A stretch of 64,000 nt of DNA from Chitinophagaceae bacterium (GCA_016710935.1 JADJTY010000006.1:184137-248136), one strand, 5' to 3'; numbered from the stretch's first letter, positions 27,967 through 37,580 are shown. A program made the numbers and translations. Notes: generated by a model from the letters alone, not told the origin.

Positions 27967-30186
27967 CTACCAGCTTGCAATAGCAACCCTTTTCCAGGTA
28001 TTGGCAGCCACACATACATAAATGTAATCACTATCCCAGGCTATATCGCCTGTATTTCCCGTGTCGGATGATGAGGCAGGTGTTTTGGATGTTCTTATTC
28101 GGATAGTGTTACTATTTACATCAAGCAAAGCAGTGGGACTGGCTGTACCAATACCTATATTACCACCTTTTAAAATTGTAAATGCATCGGCACGTGCAGC
28201 AGCTGAAGTTCCGTTGCCAATATTAAATAAACGGTCGTTTACATTAGATACAGAAGTAGAAACCGGTGTATAATTGGTGCCATATAAACCCAATGCAAAT
28301 TCGTTGTAAGAGGCAGCATTATTACCCGTACCAAATGCGGCTGATGTATTACCAGCAGCGGTATCAGTTATGCCCGTAACAAAACCGCTGGTACCCAAAA
28401 CCGCATTCTGGTAACCAAATGCAGTACCATTTTGCACCAGTACCGAATTACGGTCGCCTGCAGCAAAACCGTTGAATGCAGTTACTTTATTCAGATAACC
28501 AAATATGGCAGATGACGAACCACTTAGGGTATCCTGGTATCCCACTACAATGGAATGTCCATAGCCAGCAACAATATTATTAAAAACACCCCCAACAATA
28601 TGATTTTCTCCATTAATGCCATTTGCCAAACCTGAAACCACTGACCTGGTGGCGGTAACTGTATTACTTTCGCCTGTTACTATGGAATTATTGCCACTGA
28701 GGTTATTGCCATTGCCCGATACAATTGTTTTGGTACCGGTATTGGTATTGCCTGTGCCAATAGTGGCGCTGCCCGCCACATCCAGCGCTACTAAAGGTGT
28801 TGGCACACCTATACCAATATTACCATCCCGGTTTACTACCAGAATATCAGTTTTAAAAAATGCGCTGCCGCCATCATTAAGTGCACCAACTCTTAAGCTT
28901 TGGCCAAAGAGCGTGAGGTCCATCAGTTTTTTATCAACCGGTTCCCCTGCCGCTTCAAAATAAATGCGGGGCACATTGTTATCAGTTATCAGCAATGAAG
29001 CACCATAACCTCCCCCATCAGTAACGCCCTTTAAACTGGTGCTGCCATCAGAAATATGTACTTCACTGTTAGGTGTGGTGGTACCAATGCCCACCATACC
29101 TCTGTGTTTTCCATCAATGGTCATAGCAGCCTTGGTGCCAATAGTGCCAGGCGCATCAGTGCCCTGGTTCCATAAATAAAAACCTATTGCATTCTCATTT
29201 GCGCCACTACCATTATGCTTGGTCTTTATCGCATGCCGGTAATCGGGCCCGCCGTTCCAGCTAAATAATACCTGGTTGCTTGAAGAACCTCCCGATGAGT
29301 TACCACTGCGCAGTTGCAGTGAATTAGTACCTGAGCCATTACCTGCAACATCAAGCCTTACTACAGGCGACGAAACGCCAACACCCACATTACCGGTTGC
29401 TTTGATGGTAAGTCTTTCACCCAGTGCATTATTTCCGGTATCTACTGTATAAAAACGAATGGCTCCGGGAGCTTTCGTTGTTGTAATCGTACCATCTGAC
29501 TGAAACCTGATCTTGGCACTATTAATATAATTAGTTCCGTTATAAATGTTACCGTTCAGTTCTCCTAAAACATCCGTTGGGTTAACTATGAGTGGTGCAG
29601 CCAGGGTTCCCCGCTGCTTTACAAAATTATGAAACGCTGCTCCGCCTCCAGCTACTAGCTGGGTAATATCGCTTAATGCGCCTGCCTCATCCCTGATATC
29701 GATACGGCTGGCATCGCCTGGACCGGTGCCGGGGCTGGTGGTTCCAAATCCGAGCGCCCCGTTGTTTTTTATATACACAGCATTGGCATTATTTGTTTTT
29801 ATTACCAGGTCCACATTATCCGTGGTGCCAATAAAATTTGTAAGCGGTGAAGTACCTGTATTTCCACCTGTTTTCCAGGCCAGCGAATCGGCATTGGAGT
29901 TAGACAGGAGCCACGTCCACGCTATACCGTTATAATAGTAATAACCAATACTGTCGGGCGCATTTTGAAAGATGAGCAAACCTGTAGCAGGCGCTGCTAT
30001 GGCATCTCTTTCAGTACGGCTCAAACGGGGTATTAATAACCCTTTGGTAGTGCTTTTTACATCCAGCATAGCACTGGCATCAGCGGTGCTGCCATCAGTG
30101 TTTACAGAAAGTGATTGTGAAAAGGATATAAAAGGTGTAAGTGCAATTAATGTAATTGCAATCAGCAAAAAATGTAACCTGATCAT
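27967..30186 (-). CDS. Large exported fibre protein with YadA-like head repeats
   Basis: 739 residues, signal peptide (MIRLHFLLIAITLIALTPFISFSQ), then the Bacteroidota fibre start LDVKSTTKGLLIPRL and a GYYYYNGIAWTWL strand module. The middle consists of repeated GIGTTTPNSEVHIS-like units (VGIGxxxPxxxLDV). From about residue 480 there is a run of 14-residue repeats of the trimeric autotransporter head type (NSIVTGESNTVTATRSVVSG, GYGHSIVVGYQDTLSG, NGFAAGDRNSVLVQNG). Unlike the related gene at 44920 there is no S74 chaperone; it ends in a compact SSSDTGNTGDIAWDSDYIYV module. No YadA membrane anchor is visible, so export is by another route. A surface or secreted structural role is likely. Confidence 0.8.
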   Translation of the reverse strand: MIRLHFLLIAITLIALTPFISFSQSLSVNTDGSTADASAMLDVKSTTKGLLIPRLSRTERDAIAAPATGLLIFQNAPDSIGYYYYNGIAWTWLLSNSNADSLAWKTGGNTGTSPLTNFIGTTDNVDLVIKTNNANAVYIKNNGALGFGTTSPGTGPGDASRIDIRDEAGALSDITQLVAGGGAAFHNFVKQRGTLAAPLIVNPTDVLGELNGNIYNGTNYINSAKIRFQSDGTITTTKAPGAIRFYTVDTGNNALGERLTIKATGNVGVGVSSPVVRLDVAGNGSGTNSLQLRSGNSSGGSSSNQVLFSWNGGPDYRHAIKTKHNGSGANENAIGFYLWNQGTDAPGTIGTKAAMTIDGKHRGMVGIGTTTPNSEVHISDGSTSLKGVTDGGGYGASLLITDNNVPRIYFEAAGEPVDKKLMDLTLFGQSLRVGALNDGGSAFFKTDILVVNRDGNIGIGVPTPLVALDVAGSATIGTGNTNTGTKTIVSGNGNNLSGNNSIVTGESNTVTATRSVVSGLANGINGENHIVGGVFNNIVAGYGHSIVVGYQDTLSGSSSAIFGYLNKVTAFNGFAAGDRNSVLVQNGTAFGYQNAVLGTSGFVTGITDTAAGNTSAAFGTGNNAASYNEFALGLYGTNYTPVSTSVSNVNDRLFNIGNGTSAAARADAFTILKGGNIGIGTASPTALLDVNSNTIRIRTSKTPASSSDTGNTGDIAWDSDYIYVCVAANTWKRVAIASW

Positions 30187-30433
30187 TAGGTAGAGTTTTA
30201 AAAATGTTTTGGTAGAACCTTGGTTTAAAAACCTGCAAGGGTTTTGAACACATCATAAAAATAAATGATTTTTGTCTGATCCACCAATTTTGTTCTGCCA
30301 CAAAATCTATAAGGTTTGCTGCTCCCGAAACCAGTACAAAAATTTTTAACAGTTTGTAACTGCCGGTTGGCAACATTTTTGTTCGATTGGAGAGGCTCCA
30401 ACTTGATATTATTAACTTTTAAACAACCCCTTT

Positions 30434-30976
30434 ATGAAAACGACACTCCGCAAATCCCTGCTATTATTTACATTGACCGCCTTACTGGCGGCACCTGCTG
30501 TACAGGCACAGGACGCAAAACAGGAAAGACTTATTGATGATGCCGAAAATGCAAGATCAGCATTTATTGAAAGCAATGAACAACTGCAGCAACTCTTCGA
30601 TAATGCTTATGCCTATGCTATTTTACCCAATGTTGGCAAAGGTGCGGCAGGCATTGGCGGTGCTGCAGGCAGCGGCATTGTGTACGAAAAAGGGAAAATG
30701 ATTGGCTCGGTTAAGATGAAGCAGTTAACTGTTGGTTTGCATTTTGGAGGGCAGGCATACCGGGAAGTCATATTTTTTGAAGACAAAGCTACCCTCGAAC
30801 GCTTTAAAACAAATGAACTTGAATTTGCTGCACAAACTTCTGCAACTGCTATACATGAAGAAAACCAGGCGGATGCAACCTATACAGATGGCATACTGGT
30901 ATTTACACAAAAGAAGAGCGGCCTGATGTATGATGCATCTATAGGTGGACAGAAATTTAATTACGATGCTTTTTAA
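30434..30976 (+). CDS. SYLF/YSC84-type lipid-binding domain protein, exported
   Basis: 180 residues with signal peptide ending PAVQAQ. The SYLF (Ysc84) domain fills the mature part: FIESNEQLQQLFDNAYAYAI, LPNVGKGAAGIGGAAGSGIV, then LTVGLHFGGQAYREVIFFED and the C-terminal FTQKKSGLMYDASIGGQKF. Eukaryotic relatives bind phosphoinositides; bacterial ones are exported and of unclear role, so lipid binding is only a family-level expectation. A hairpin terminator starts 23 bp after the stop. Confidence 0.88.
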   Translation: MKTTLRKSLLLFTLTALLAAPAVQAQDAKQERLIDDAENARSAFIESNEQLQQLFDNAYAYAILPNVGKGAAGIGGAAGSGIVYEKGKMIGSVKMKQLTVGLHFGGQAYREVIFFEDKATLERFKTNELEFAAQTSATAIHEENQADATYTDGILVFTQKKSGLMYDASIGGQKFNYDAF

Positions 30977-30998
30977 GCTTAAAACGATACAGATAAAA

Positions 30999-31034
30999 GA
31001 GGCTGCCCGTTATAAAGGCAGCCTCAATTTTTTA
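30999..31034. terminator. Intrinsic terminator after the SYLF gene
   Basis: Arms GAGGCTGCC (30999-31007) and GGCAGCCTC (31017-31025) with a 9-nt loop, followed by AATTTTTT. Confidence 0.88.
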
Positions 31035-31188
31035 TGCCGGATAGCACATCTTCAATAACGGCCAAAAAGCATACCGTTAAACATGGATAAAGCCCGGGGA
31101 AATATTCGCTCCCTATCAAAGAATAGCCGATTACCGTACTCTTCATTTAATCATTAAATAAGAATAGCAGCAGTAACCACCCGTACTT

Positions 31189-33636
31189 TTAAAATTCAAA
31201 AATAATTCCTAAAGAAGGTGTTACAAAAGCATCATCATTTTTAACCCTGGTTGGTATGGCATTGCTGCCATCAGGTTTCACCGGTAAACCATCTGTGGTT
31301 TCAAAACCGGTGTTAGCTGCATTTCTTTTAAAAGTATATTCAGGTATGGCAGGATTTTTTGCAACATACCAGTTGGTAACATCTATAAATACATCAATGG
31401 TTATTTTCCGTAAGTTCCATTTTTTATCTATACGCACATCGCTGCTGTTAAATCCACTCAGCCGGTTACTGTTCAGTTGCTGGTAGTTTAAAGTACCAAC
31501 ACCCTGCGACAGATAATTCAGCCTCGATTGTGTTTCATCAAATGGTGTAAATGGTGCCCCGCCCTGGTAACGGAATTTTAAACCAAGCTCCCAGTTACGG
31601 GGAAATTTATACCCCCAGGTAATGCTAAGTAAATGCTGATTATCCCAGCTGCTGGCAATATATTTTCCGTTGCTGCCCGAATACAGGCTTCTGTAAAAAG
31701 TGTAAGACAGAATGCCAAAGAAATTCTTTGTGAGTTTTTTCTGAGCAAAAAATTCTACGCCATAAGCCCTGCCTTTGCCGCTAGCAATAATGGCTTCGTT
31801 GCCAAGCAGGGTAAAATCGGTACCCAGGTTTGCCAGTGAAATGCCATTACGAAGCGATACCGGCACATGGCTGTATTGCTTATAAAACCCCTCTACAGTA
31901 AAACGCAATCCATCATTGGGTAAAAATTCAAATCCTGTAGTGTAGTGATTGCTCCGTTGGTACCGGGTGTTCTTATTAACCAACACATTATTATTATCGG
32001 CAAAGCCAAGGATCGTATAGGGTGGAATTTTATAGTAGATACCTGCCGATGAATTCCAGGTCCATTTATCTGCCAGTACATAACTGAAAGAAATACGGGG
32101 CGACAGGGTTTGTAAACCGTTCATACCATTGCCGGTAAATGTATTCATATCGGTACGTACTCCGGCACTTATACCCAGGCGGTTTGATATAAAACGTTTA
32201 CCTGCCTGTACAAAGGCACCCAATTTAAAAAAATCATTCAGCGGACTGTTGAAATTTACTATAACAGCCGGTTGTACCAGGTTACCTCCCGCATCACGAA
32301 GTTCTTTTCTTACCACATTAAAAGTAGTGTTGGTATAATCTGCCAGTTGAGCAGAAACACCGTAAGCGATCTTCCAGCCTTTCAGGTTTTTATTTACATC
32401 AAAACGTAGTTTGGTTTCTGCTTCGGCACTCACCACATCCAGTGATTTATTAGCTGCTGTGGGATTCTGATTATCCTCGTATTTTTCAATATCGTTGTTA
32501 AAATAATTACGGCTTAAAGCCAGGTTCCAGAAACCATTGGGAATATTTCTTTTTAACGACACACCAACAGTATAGTTCCATTGATTTACCAGAACATTGG
32601 AATTGATGGTATACAGTTTTTCCGGTGTGGCATCTTTGGGAGCCTCAAACCGAAATTCATCAATAGCGCCTATGCCCAGTATGGTAAGCGTTGTTTTACT
32701 ATTGATCTGGTGGGTGATCTTTGTCTGAAAGTCCCAGTAGTTGGGACGTATCGGCAAATCAATTGCCTGGAAGAGCAACTGCAGGTAAGAACGCCTTACC
32801 GAAGCCAGGAACGTTGTTTTCTTATTTTTTGACAAAGGGCCTTCCAGCGTTAAAGCAGCATCTGTTGCACTCAGCCTGAAATTCCCCTGGAACCGATTGG
32901 GGTTGCCGTTTTTTTGCCTGAACTGAAATACCGAACTTAATGCATTATCATAACGGGCATCAAAAGCCGAAGAGCTCAGTTTTACATCTTCAATAAAACT
33001 TACGTTTAAAATTCCCTGCGGGCCACCGCTGCTGCCCTGTGTTTGAAAGTGATTGATCACCGGCACTTCAATTCCATCGAGGTAAAACACATTTTCATTG
33101 GGTGCCCCACCCCGGATAATAATATCGTTTCTAAAACTGCCGCCCTGCTGTCCCCCACCTACGCCGGGCAGGGTTTGTATTACTTTGCTGATGTCGAAAT
33201 TACCACCCGGGTTACTTTTGATCTCTTCGCTGGTTAAGCGCTGTACACTCAATGGCGTTTCCAGGGTGGCCGCTCTTACCGTTCTTTTATTAGCTTTTAC
33301 CTCTATGGCTGTTAAAGAAGTTACCTGCTGTTCCATTTCGATAGTAAAACTATTTTCATTACCACTACTGATGACAATATTATAAAGTGTAAACGTTTTG
33401 TAGCCCACTTTACTTACCTCCAGGTTATAACTATTTACCGGAATATTGGTGATCCTGAATTTACCTGAATTATCTGCAACAGTTGCTTTCTCCGTACCAT
33501 CTAGCTTAATGGTTGTGCCTTCCAGCAGTTGTTGTGATGCTTTGTCAACCACAAAGCCGGTAATACTCCCCGTTTTTTGGGAAAAGGAGCTGTGGAAGAA
33601 ACATAAAGCGAAGGACAGGAATATAATGCGTTTCAT
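31189..33636 (-). CDS. TonB-dependent outer-membrane receptor
   Basis: 815 residues: signal peptide (MKRIIFLSFALCFFHSSFSQ), a carboxypeptidase D regulatory-like domain (GSITGFVVDKASQQLLEGTT... NSYNLEVSKVGYKTF), a plug domain (SNPGGNFDISKVIQTLPGV, IIIRGGAPNENVFYLDGIEV) and a 22-strand barrel ending in Phe (SLGIIFEF). No SusD gene is adjacent, so this is not a classical polysaccharide locus; iron, vitamin or peptide uptake are all possible. The C-terminus has a decayed copy at 27887-27966. The gene appears to be transcribed alone. Confidence 0.92.
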   Translation of the reverse strand: MKRIIFLSFALCFFHSSFSQKTGSITGFVVDKASQQLLEGTTIKLDGTEKATVADNSGKFRITNIPVNSYNLEVSKVGYKTFTLYNIVISSGNENSFTIEMEQQVTSLTAIEVKANKRTVRAATLETPLSVQRLTSEEIKSNPGGNFDISKVIQTLPGVGGGQQGGSFRNDIIIRGGAPNENVFYLDGIEVPVINHFQTQGSSGGPQGILNVSFIEDVKLSSSAFDARYDNALSSVFQFRQKNGNPNRFQGNFRLSATDAALTLEGPLSKNKKTTFLASVRRSYLQLLFQAIDLPIRPNYWDFQTKITHQINSKTTLTILGIGAIDEFRFEAPKDATPEKLYTINSNVLVNQWNYTVGVSLKRNIPNGFWNLALSRNYFNNDIEKYEDNQNPTAANKSLDVVSAEAETKLRFDVNKNLKGWKIAYGVSAQLADYTNTTFNVVRKELRDAGGNLVQPAVIVNFNSPLNDFFKLGAFVQAGKRFISNRLGISAGVRTDMNTFTGNGMNGLQTLSPRISFSYVLADKWTWNSSAGIYYKIPPYTILGFADNNNVLVNKNTRYQRSNHYTTGFEFLPNDGLRFTVEGFYKQYSHVPVSLRNGISLANLGTDFTLLGNEAIIASGKGRAYGVEFFAQKKLTKNFFGILSYTFYRSLYSGSNGKYIASSWDNQHLLSITWGYKFPRNWELGLKFRYQGGAPFTPFDETQSRLNYLSQGVGTLNYQQLNSNRLSGFNSSDVRIDKKWNLRKITIDVFIDVTNWYVAKNPAIPEYTFKRNAANTGFETTDGLPVKPDGSNAIPTRVKNDDAFVTPSLGIIFEF

Positions 33637-33712
33637 GGTTTTGTTTTTATACTAATGCGGTTGTAAACAGTTGAACAAATCAAATGTTCGCTGAAAAATA
33701 AAAATATAAACT

Positions 33713-33948
33713 TTACTGGTACAAAAAGAAATTTAAAAGCAGACCTTGCGCTAAGATACCGGTTACACCCGTTCCGATGCATATCGGGAAACTGGATGTA
33801 CTGATGAGACCGCGATGATCCCCGTTAAATATTTCGGTTGAATCTGATGATTGGGAGGGGAACGCATCCGGAAGCGCATTATTCGCATTACAGCCGTACT
33901 TGCTGCCCCTGCAATACAGGCTAGGATGAGGAACAGGAAAGGCTTCAT
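33713..33948 (-). pseudogene. Possible small exported protein gene, frame uncertain
   Basis: ATG at 33948 begins a plausible signal (MKPFLFLILACIAGAASTAV), but the frame then becomes atypical and stops at 33763. A neighbouring frame continues with SSDSTEIFNGD, GLISTSSFPICIGTGVTG and a hydrophobic end ILAQGLLLNFFLYQ, stopping at 33713. Adding one C at the CCCTCCC run near 33858 would fuse them into about 78 residues. This is speculative; the alternative is non-coding sequence. A 17-bp repeat (33776-33792) lies inside. Confidence 0.25.
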
Positions 33949-34064
33949 TAAACAGCAATAGATAGATTTTAAAGAGGCTGCCTGGCAAAGGTGCCTCTGC
34001 TTTTTATCGGCAGAAGATAAAAAGGTTTACCCGCTCTGATCTGCTGGAATTGAAAATAATTCTG

Positions 34065-35855
34065 CTACTCCCTTAATTCATTAATGTTTTTTAAATATCC
34101 GGTGGCGTTGCAGGTGTAACATGATTGTGTTCTTGTTTCAGGCAGGTAATATTTTGTAACCGTTCTTTTATCCAATACCTGGTGAGTAAGTATAGCAAAA
34201 TCTCCAACTATTTTTTCGGTACGGTAAAAAAACTCTGTAACCTGTTCGGGTTTTCGCTGGTAAATATGAGAAGTGCTGCCCGTACCTCCACACATGTTAC
34301 ATGGCTTATCAAAATCGCTCAGGTTATACTTCGATAATTTTATATCCGCGATCCCAATCAAGGATCTGTTATTTTTCAGGTAAACAAAGCCATGGCTTTT
34401 GTTAATTACCGGAGAGGCCATACCTTCAACAACTACTACATCTCCCACCACCAGGTCATGTATTTTTACCATCCCATTTATTATCACACGCTGTTTTTTC
34501 CGCTCAGCTTCTGTTTTACCTTCGGTTACAAAATTGTCAGTTATCATTCCATTTATTTTGTTTCCGCTTTCCAGCCTGCTCATACTATAGGTCCAGTCTT
34601 TTGCATCGTACTTATAGGTAATTTTTGTAAATGGCCCTGTATACACATCACGGCTATCGGGCAATAATATGGTTCTTGCTTTTGGATCATCTACACCGCC
34701 CAGCACCACCATGGGATCAACAGCCTGGCTAAGCACTGCTCCATAAATAAGTTTACCATGTACATAGCGGCCTCCAATAGCTGGTTTTTCCCTGTAATAA
34801 TTTACCAAAGCATAGTGCAAACCGTAACCGTTTGGTTGGTTATTGTCTACCATCCCTTCATAAATATTGCCATGACCATCATCAATGATTCCAAACCCAT
34901 ATGGTTTTCCCTGGTCATCGCATTGGCCGGTGTAAACAGCGCCATCTCCAAGTTCCACTTTCCTTACTGCAACCGGCTGGTCTGTCATAGCTACCTTTGC
35001 TATTTCAACACCACCTATAAACAACGCCCTGTATGGCTTTACTTTTTCTGCTTTACCTGCATAACCATTCAGGTCTTCGTACAATTCACGCTGCCTGGTG
35101 CTGCCCTCCGACATATACATGACGCCGGATGATGGCACTACATAATCTTTAATAACCCAGCCCGAAAAAAGGTACTCGGTAATATCCTTTCCGGTATAGC
35201 TGCCTTCGCCCTCGGCCCGTTTTTCTGTTACGGTGCATTCCTTACAAATGTCTTTGTCAAAAAGCCCTTTGAATATCTTTCCGCGTTTGAAAATAAATTT
35301 ACCGCTGCTGTCCTTAACCGCGCCAAACATTCCGAATTTTATTTTTATTCCCTGGCCGGTTAATGCTCCATCAACAAATTCTCCTTCACGTATGCGAATG
35401 GGAACCGAATTGCGGTTATCGTATTCTATCAAAAACCCCTTTCCGTTAAGCACTCCGTCTTTGTATTCGCCCTGTTCAAACCAGGTGTATTGATTTTCAT
35501 TGGGAACCAACGGAATATTTGCCTTAATTAACCGGCCCAGTTCCTCTTCAAATTGAGTATTGGAAAAGTAAAGGTCAAACCGGTATCCGTTTCCATTCAG
35601 TTCGCCACCCTTAAACTGACCTGCTTCATAGTAAGTGTAAATGGGTACGCCCAGCAAACCCTTACGAAGCGGCTTCTGATCAAAACGCAAAGGATCTTTA
35701 CGGGTAGTTGTAATTTTTTTTATGCCATACCCATTTTTGCAATTGCCATCCAGGCATTTTTCTTTATCCTGCGCAGCAACGGCAAATGCTATACAAATGT
35801 TGAGCAGGGTAATGGAGATAACTACAATGATTTTCTGCAGCATTTTCATTTTCAT
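34065..35855 (-). CDS. Exported MORN-repeat protein with CxxC zinc-ribbon-like motifs
   Basis: 596 residues with an N-terminal signal (KIIVVISITLLNICIAFAVAAQ). The body has MORN-type repeats: YYEAGQFKGGELNGNGYRFD, EQGEYKDGVLNGKGFLIEYD, REGEFVDGALTGQGIKI, YTGQCDDQGKPYGFGIIDD, YEGMVDNNQPNGYGLHY. Near the C-terminus are two CxxCxGxG-like motifs, CNMCGGTGST and CYTCNATGY, spaced about 55 residues apart, resembling half of a DnaJ-type zinc finger; N-terminal CLDGNC may form another pair. MORN repeats commonly bind lipids or act as scaffolds. An inverted repeat shared with the TPR gene lies about 80 bp upstream. Monocistronic. Confidence 0.82.
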   Translation of the reverse strand: MKMKMLQKIIVVISITLLNICIAFAVAAQDKEKCLDGNCKNGYGIKKITTTRKDPLRFDQKPLRKGLLGVPIYTYYEAGQFKGGELNGNGYRFDLYFSNTQFEEELGRLIKANIPLVPNENQYTWFEQGEYKDGVLNGKGFLIEYDNRNSVPIRIREGEFVDGALTGQGIKIKFGMFGAVKDSSGKFIFKRGKIFKGLFDKDICKECTVTEKRAEGEGSYTGKDITEYLFSGWVIKDYVVPSSGVMYMSEGSTRQRELYEDLNGYAGKAEKVKPYRALFIGGVEIAKVAMTDQPVAVRKVELGDGAVYTGQCDDQGKPYGFGIIDDGHGNIYEGMVDNNQPNGYGLHYALVNYYREKPAIGGRYVHGKLIYGAVLSQAVDPMVVLGGVDDPKARTILLPDSRDVYTGPFTKITYKYDAKDWTYSMSRLESGNKINGMITDNFVTEGKTEAERKKQRVIINGMVKIHDLVVGDVVVVEGMASPVINKSHGFVYLKNNRSLIGIADIKLSKYNLSDFDKPCNMCGGTGSTSHIYQRKPEQVTEFFYRTEKIVGDFAILTHQVLDKRTVTKYYLPETRTQSCYTCNATGYLKNINELRE

Positions 35856-35933
35856 TCGCTTCCTGTTTTATAATAAGTGTATCCCACTCACTAAAGCCGA
35901 TGTTTAAAATTAGCATTCTTATAAAATTTTTCA

Positions 35934-35951
35934 ATACCCAGTGGTGGGTAT
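35934..35951. promoter_or_regulatory. Inverted repeat ATACCC-N6-GGGTAT upstream of the MORN gene
   Basis: Arms 35934-35939 and 35946-35951, 6-bp spacer, about 80 bp before the MORN gene start. Compared with 14706-14725 the flank TCA, both arms and the first spacer base are the same; 17 of 22 bases agree. This suggests one regulator acting on both genes. Confidence 0.4.
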
Positions 35952-36129
35952 ACATAAAAAACCAGCATGATCATATTGTTTTTGATCTTTCCTGCTTACA
36001 CCGAAACAGAAATGAAGAGGCAACATACAAGACATTTCCCAAATTCAGGCTTAAGAAATATCCCGAAGGAGAAAAATATAATTCCCAGGTTAAGGAGCGC
36101 CTTTTCTTAACAAGGAGGAAGCCCAAAGA

Positions 36130-36270
36130 AAAAACCTTCATTACTGAAGGTTTTTCATAGAGCTTGATTTGTGCATGTTGCCTGCACTGGTTTTCAACAG
36201 ATTACTTCGGGTTTGGTTTTCATCTGATACTGAATACATCTTGTTTTGGATAATTGGATATTTAACAGTG
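36130..36270 (-). ncRNA. Candidate small RNA, copy 2
   Basis: On the minus strand TATCTTTG (36278-36271) is an exact Bacteroidota -7 box, followed by CACTGTTAAAT. About 105 nt further is a perfect hairpin AAAAACCTTC-ATTACT-GAAGGTTTTT (36155-36130) with a T-run, i.e. an intrinsic terminator. No ORF of note lies between. Promoter plus terminator 140 nt apart in a 570-bp gap is the usual layout of a stand-alone sRNA. Alternatively it is the 3' region of the cupin gene, which ends 150 bp upstream. The + strand frame 35900-36160 across it is not a credible gene. Confidence 0.45.
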
Positions 36271-36428
36271 CAAAGATACGCTGCTATGAAATGGTATTTT
36301 GTAATACTGGTTATGATAAGTTTGTAGCTTTTGTTCGATTCTACTGTAAGTAAAACAGGGATGATGATATTTACATGATTCAGTAAGACTTGATTCCCAG
36401 GCCTTTAATGCATATCACCTGTCTTAGT

Positions 36429-36827
36429 TTATTCGGATGTCTTTCCATCAAACTTTTCCGGTATTTTTTCCGCATCTTCTTTGGTCGCACGTATCGTTCT
36501 ATCCTGGTGGTTAGGTGGTCCATATAAGGTGTACATTTTAAGCGGTGCAGAGGTACCCGTGTTGATGATATTATGTTTGGCACCCGCAGGTACCACAATC
36601 ACATCTCCTGCTTCAACATGGTATTCATGACCATCAATTACCGATGTACCGGAACCAAATTCAAATCTAAAAAACTGGTCTGTATCCGGGTGCGTCTCCT
36701 CTCCTATATCTTCTCCCGCTTCCAGGCTCATCAACACAAGTTGAAGATGACTGCCGGTATATAAAACTTTCCGGAAATGCTCATTGGCAAGCGTTTCCTT
36801 TTCAATATTGTCTTTAAATCCTTTCAT
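36429..36827 (-). CDS. Cupin domain protein
   Basis: A single-domain cupin of 132 residues. Cupin motif 1 is seen in EDIGEETHPDTDQFFRFEFG (His and Asp/Gln ligands) and motif 2 in VVPAGAKHNIINTG. The final 25 residues are charged (TIRATKEDAEKIPEKFDG). No signal peptide. Small cupins of this type bind a metal and may be isomerases, dioxygenases or sensors; the substrate cannot be inferred. The DJ-1-like gene is 66 bp upstream on the same strand, so the two may be co-transcribed. Confidence 0.85.
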   Translation of the reverse strand: MKGFKDNIEKETLANEHFRKVLYTGSHLQLVLMSLEAGEDIGEETHPDTDQFFRFEFGSGTSVIDGHEYHVEAGDVIVVPAGAKHNIINTGTSAPLKMYTLYGPPNHQDRTIRATKEDAEKIPEKFDGKTSE

Positions 36828-36893
36828 TATTATTGTTTTTCAATATTAAATTATTCTGTGAACAGGGATATCCATTTTACATATTATGTAGCA

Positions 36894-37580
36894 CTATTGT
36901 TTCTCCTTTACAGCCGCTAACAGCAATTTTGCCACTGCAGCAGACGAAGCAGGATTTTGACCGGTGATGAGCAATCCGTCCTGTTTTGTATATGAACTCC
37001 AATCGGCTCCATTGCTGTACTGTGCTCCAAGTGCTTTCAATTTATCGGCTAATAAGAAAGGAACCACTTTAGTTAGTTTAACGGCTTCCTCTTCGGCATT
37101 TGAAAAGCCTGTTACTGTTTTTCCTTTTACCAACGCATCGCCATTTTCGTCTTTTACTTTAATTAAAGCAGCCGGGGCATGACATACAAACGCGATGGGC
37201 TTTTTATTTTTATAAAAGTCTTGTATCAACTGTATGGAGTTGGTATCATTTGCAAGGTCCCATAAAGGGCCATGACCACCCGGATAAAAAACCGCATCAT
37301 GATCTGTTTCTTTCACATCGCTCAGTTTTACTGAGTTTGCCACTTTATTAACGGCTTCAAAATCCTTGTAAAACCTCGCTGTATCCGGGGTTTGTGCATC
37401 GGCGGCTTCACTTGCAGGATCAACAGGAGGTTGCCCACCCGCCGGCGACGCAATGGTAATGATCGCACCGGCATCGGCCAGCACATAATAAGGAGCGGCA
37501 AATTCTTCCACCCAAAAACCGGTTTTTTTACCTGTATCTCCCAGTGCACTGTGAGAGGTTAATACCATTAGTATTTTCAT
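36894..37580 (-). CDS. DJ-1/PfpI superfamily protein (Hsp31/glyoxalase III-like)
   Basis: 228 residues with the class I glutamine amidotransferase-like fold. The catalytic elbow is PIAFVCHAPAALI (Cys-His), the family start is MKILMVLTSHSALGDTGKKTGFW, and DAVFYPGGHGPLWDLAND and GFSNAEEEAVKL are typical of the Hsp31 branch, whose members detoxify glyoxals or act as chaperones. Cytoplasmic. Probably co-transcribed with the cupin gene 66 bp downstream, which would fit a stress-response pair, but this is inference. Confidence 0.88.
   Translation of the reverse strand: MKILMVLTSHSALGDTGKKTGFWVEEFAAPYYVLADAGAIITIASPAGGQPPVDPASEAADAQTPDTARFYKDFEAVNKVANSVKLSDVKETDHDAVFYPGGHGPLWDLANDTNSIQLIQDFYKNKKPIAFVCHAPAALIKVKDENGDALVKGKTVTGFSNAEEEAVKLTKVVPFLLADKLKALGAQYSNGADWSSYTKQDGLLITGQNPASSAAVAKLLLAAVKEKQ

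Noticed and set aside
31189..33636. SusC/SusD polysaccharide locus
   Set aside because: No SusD-like lipoprotein or glycoside hydrolase lies next to the TonB receptor.
35900..36160. 86-residue + strand ORF between the MORN and cupin genes
   Set aside because: It runs through the operator-like repeat and ends inside the terminator hairpin (KTFITEGFS is the hairpin translated); no family, no start context.
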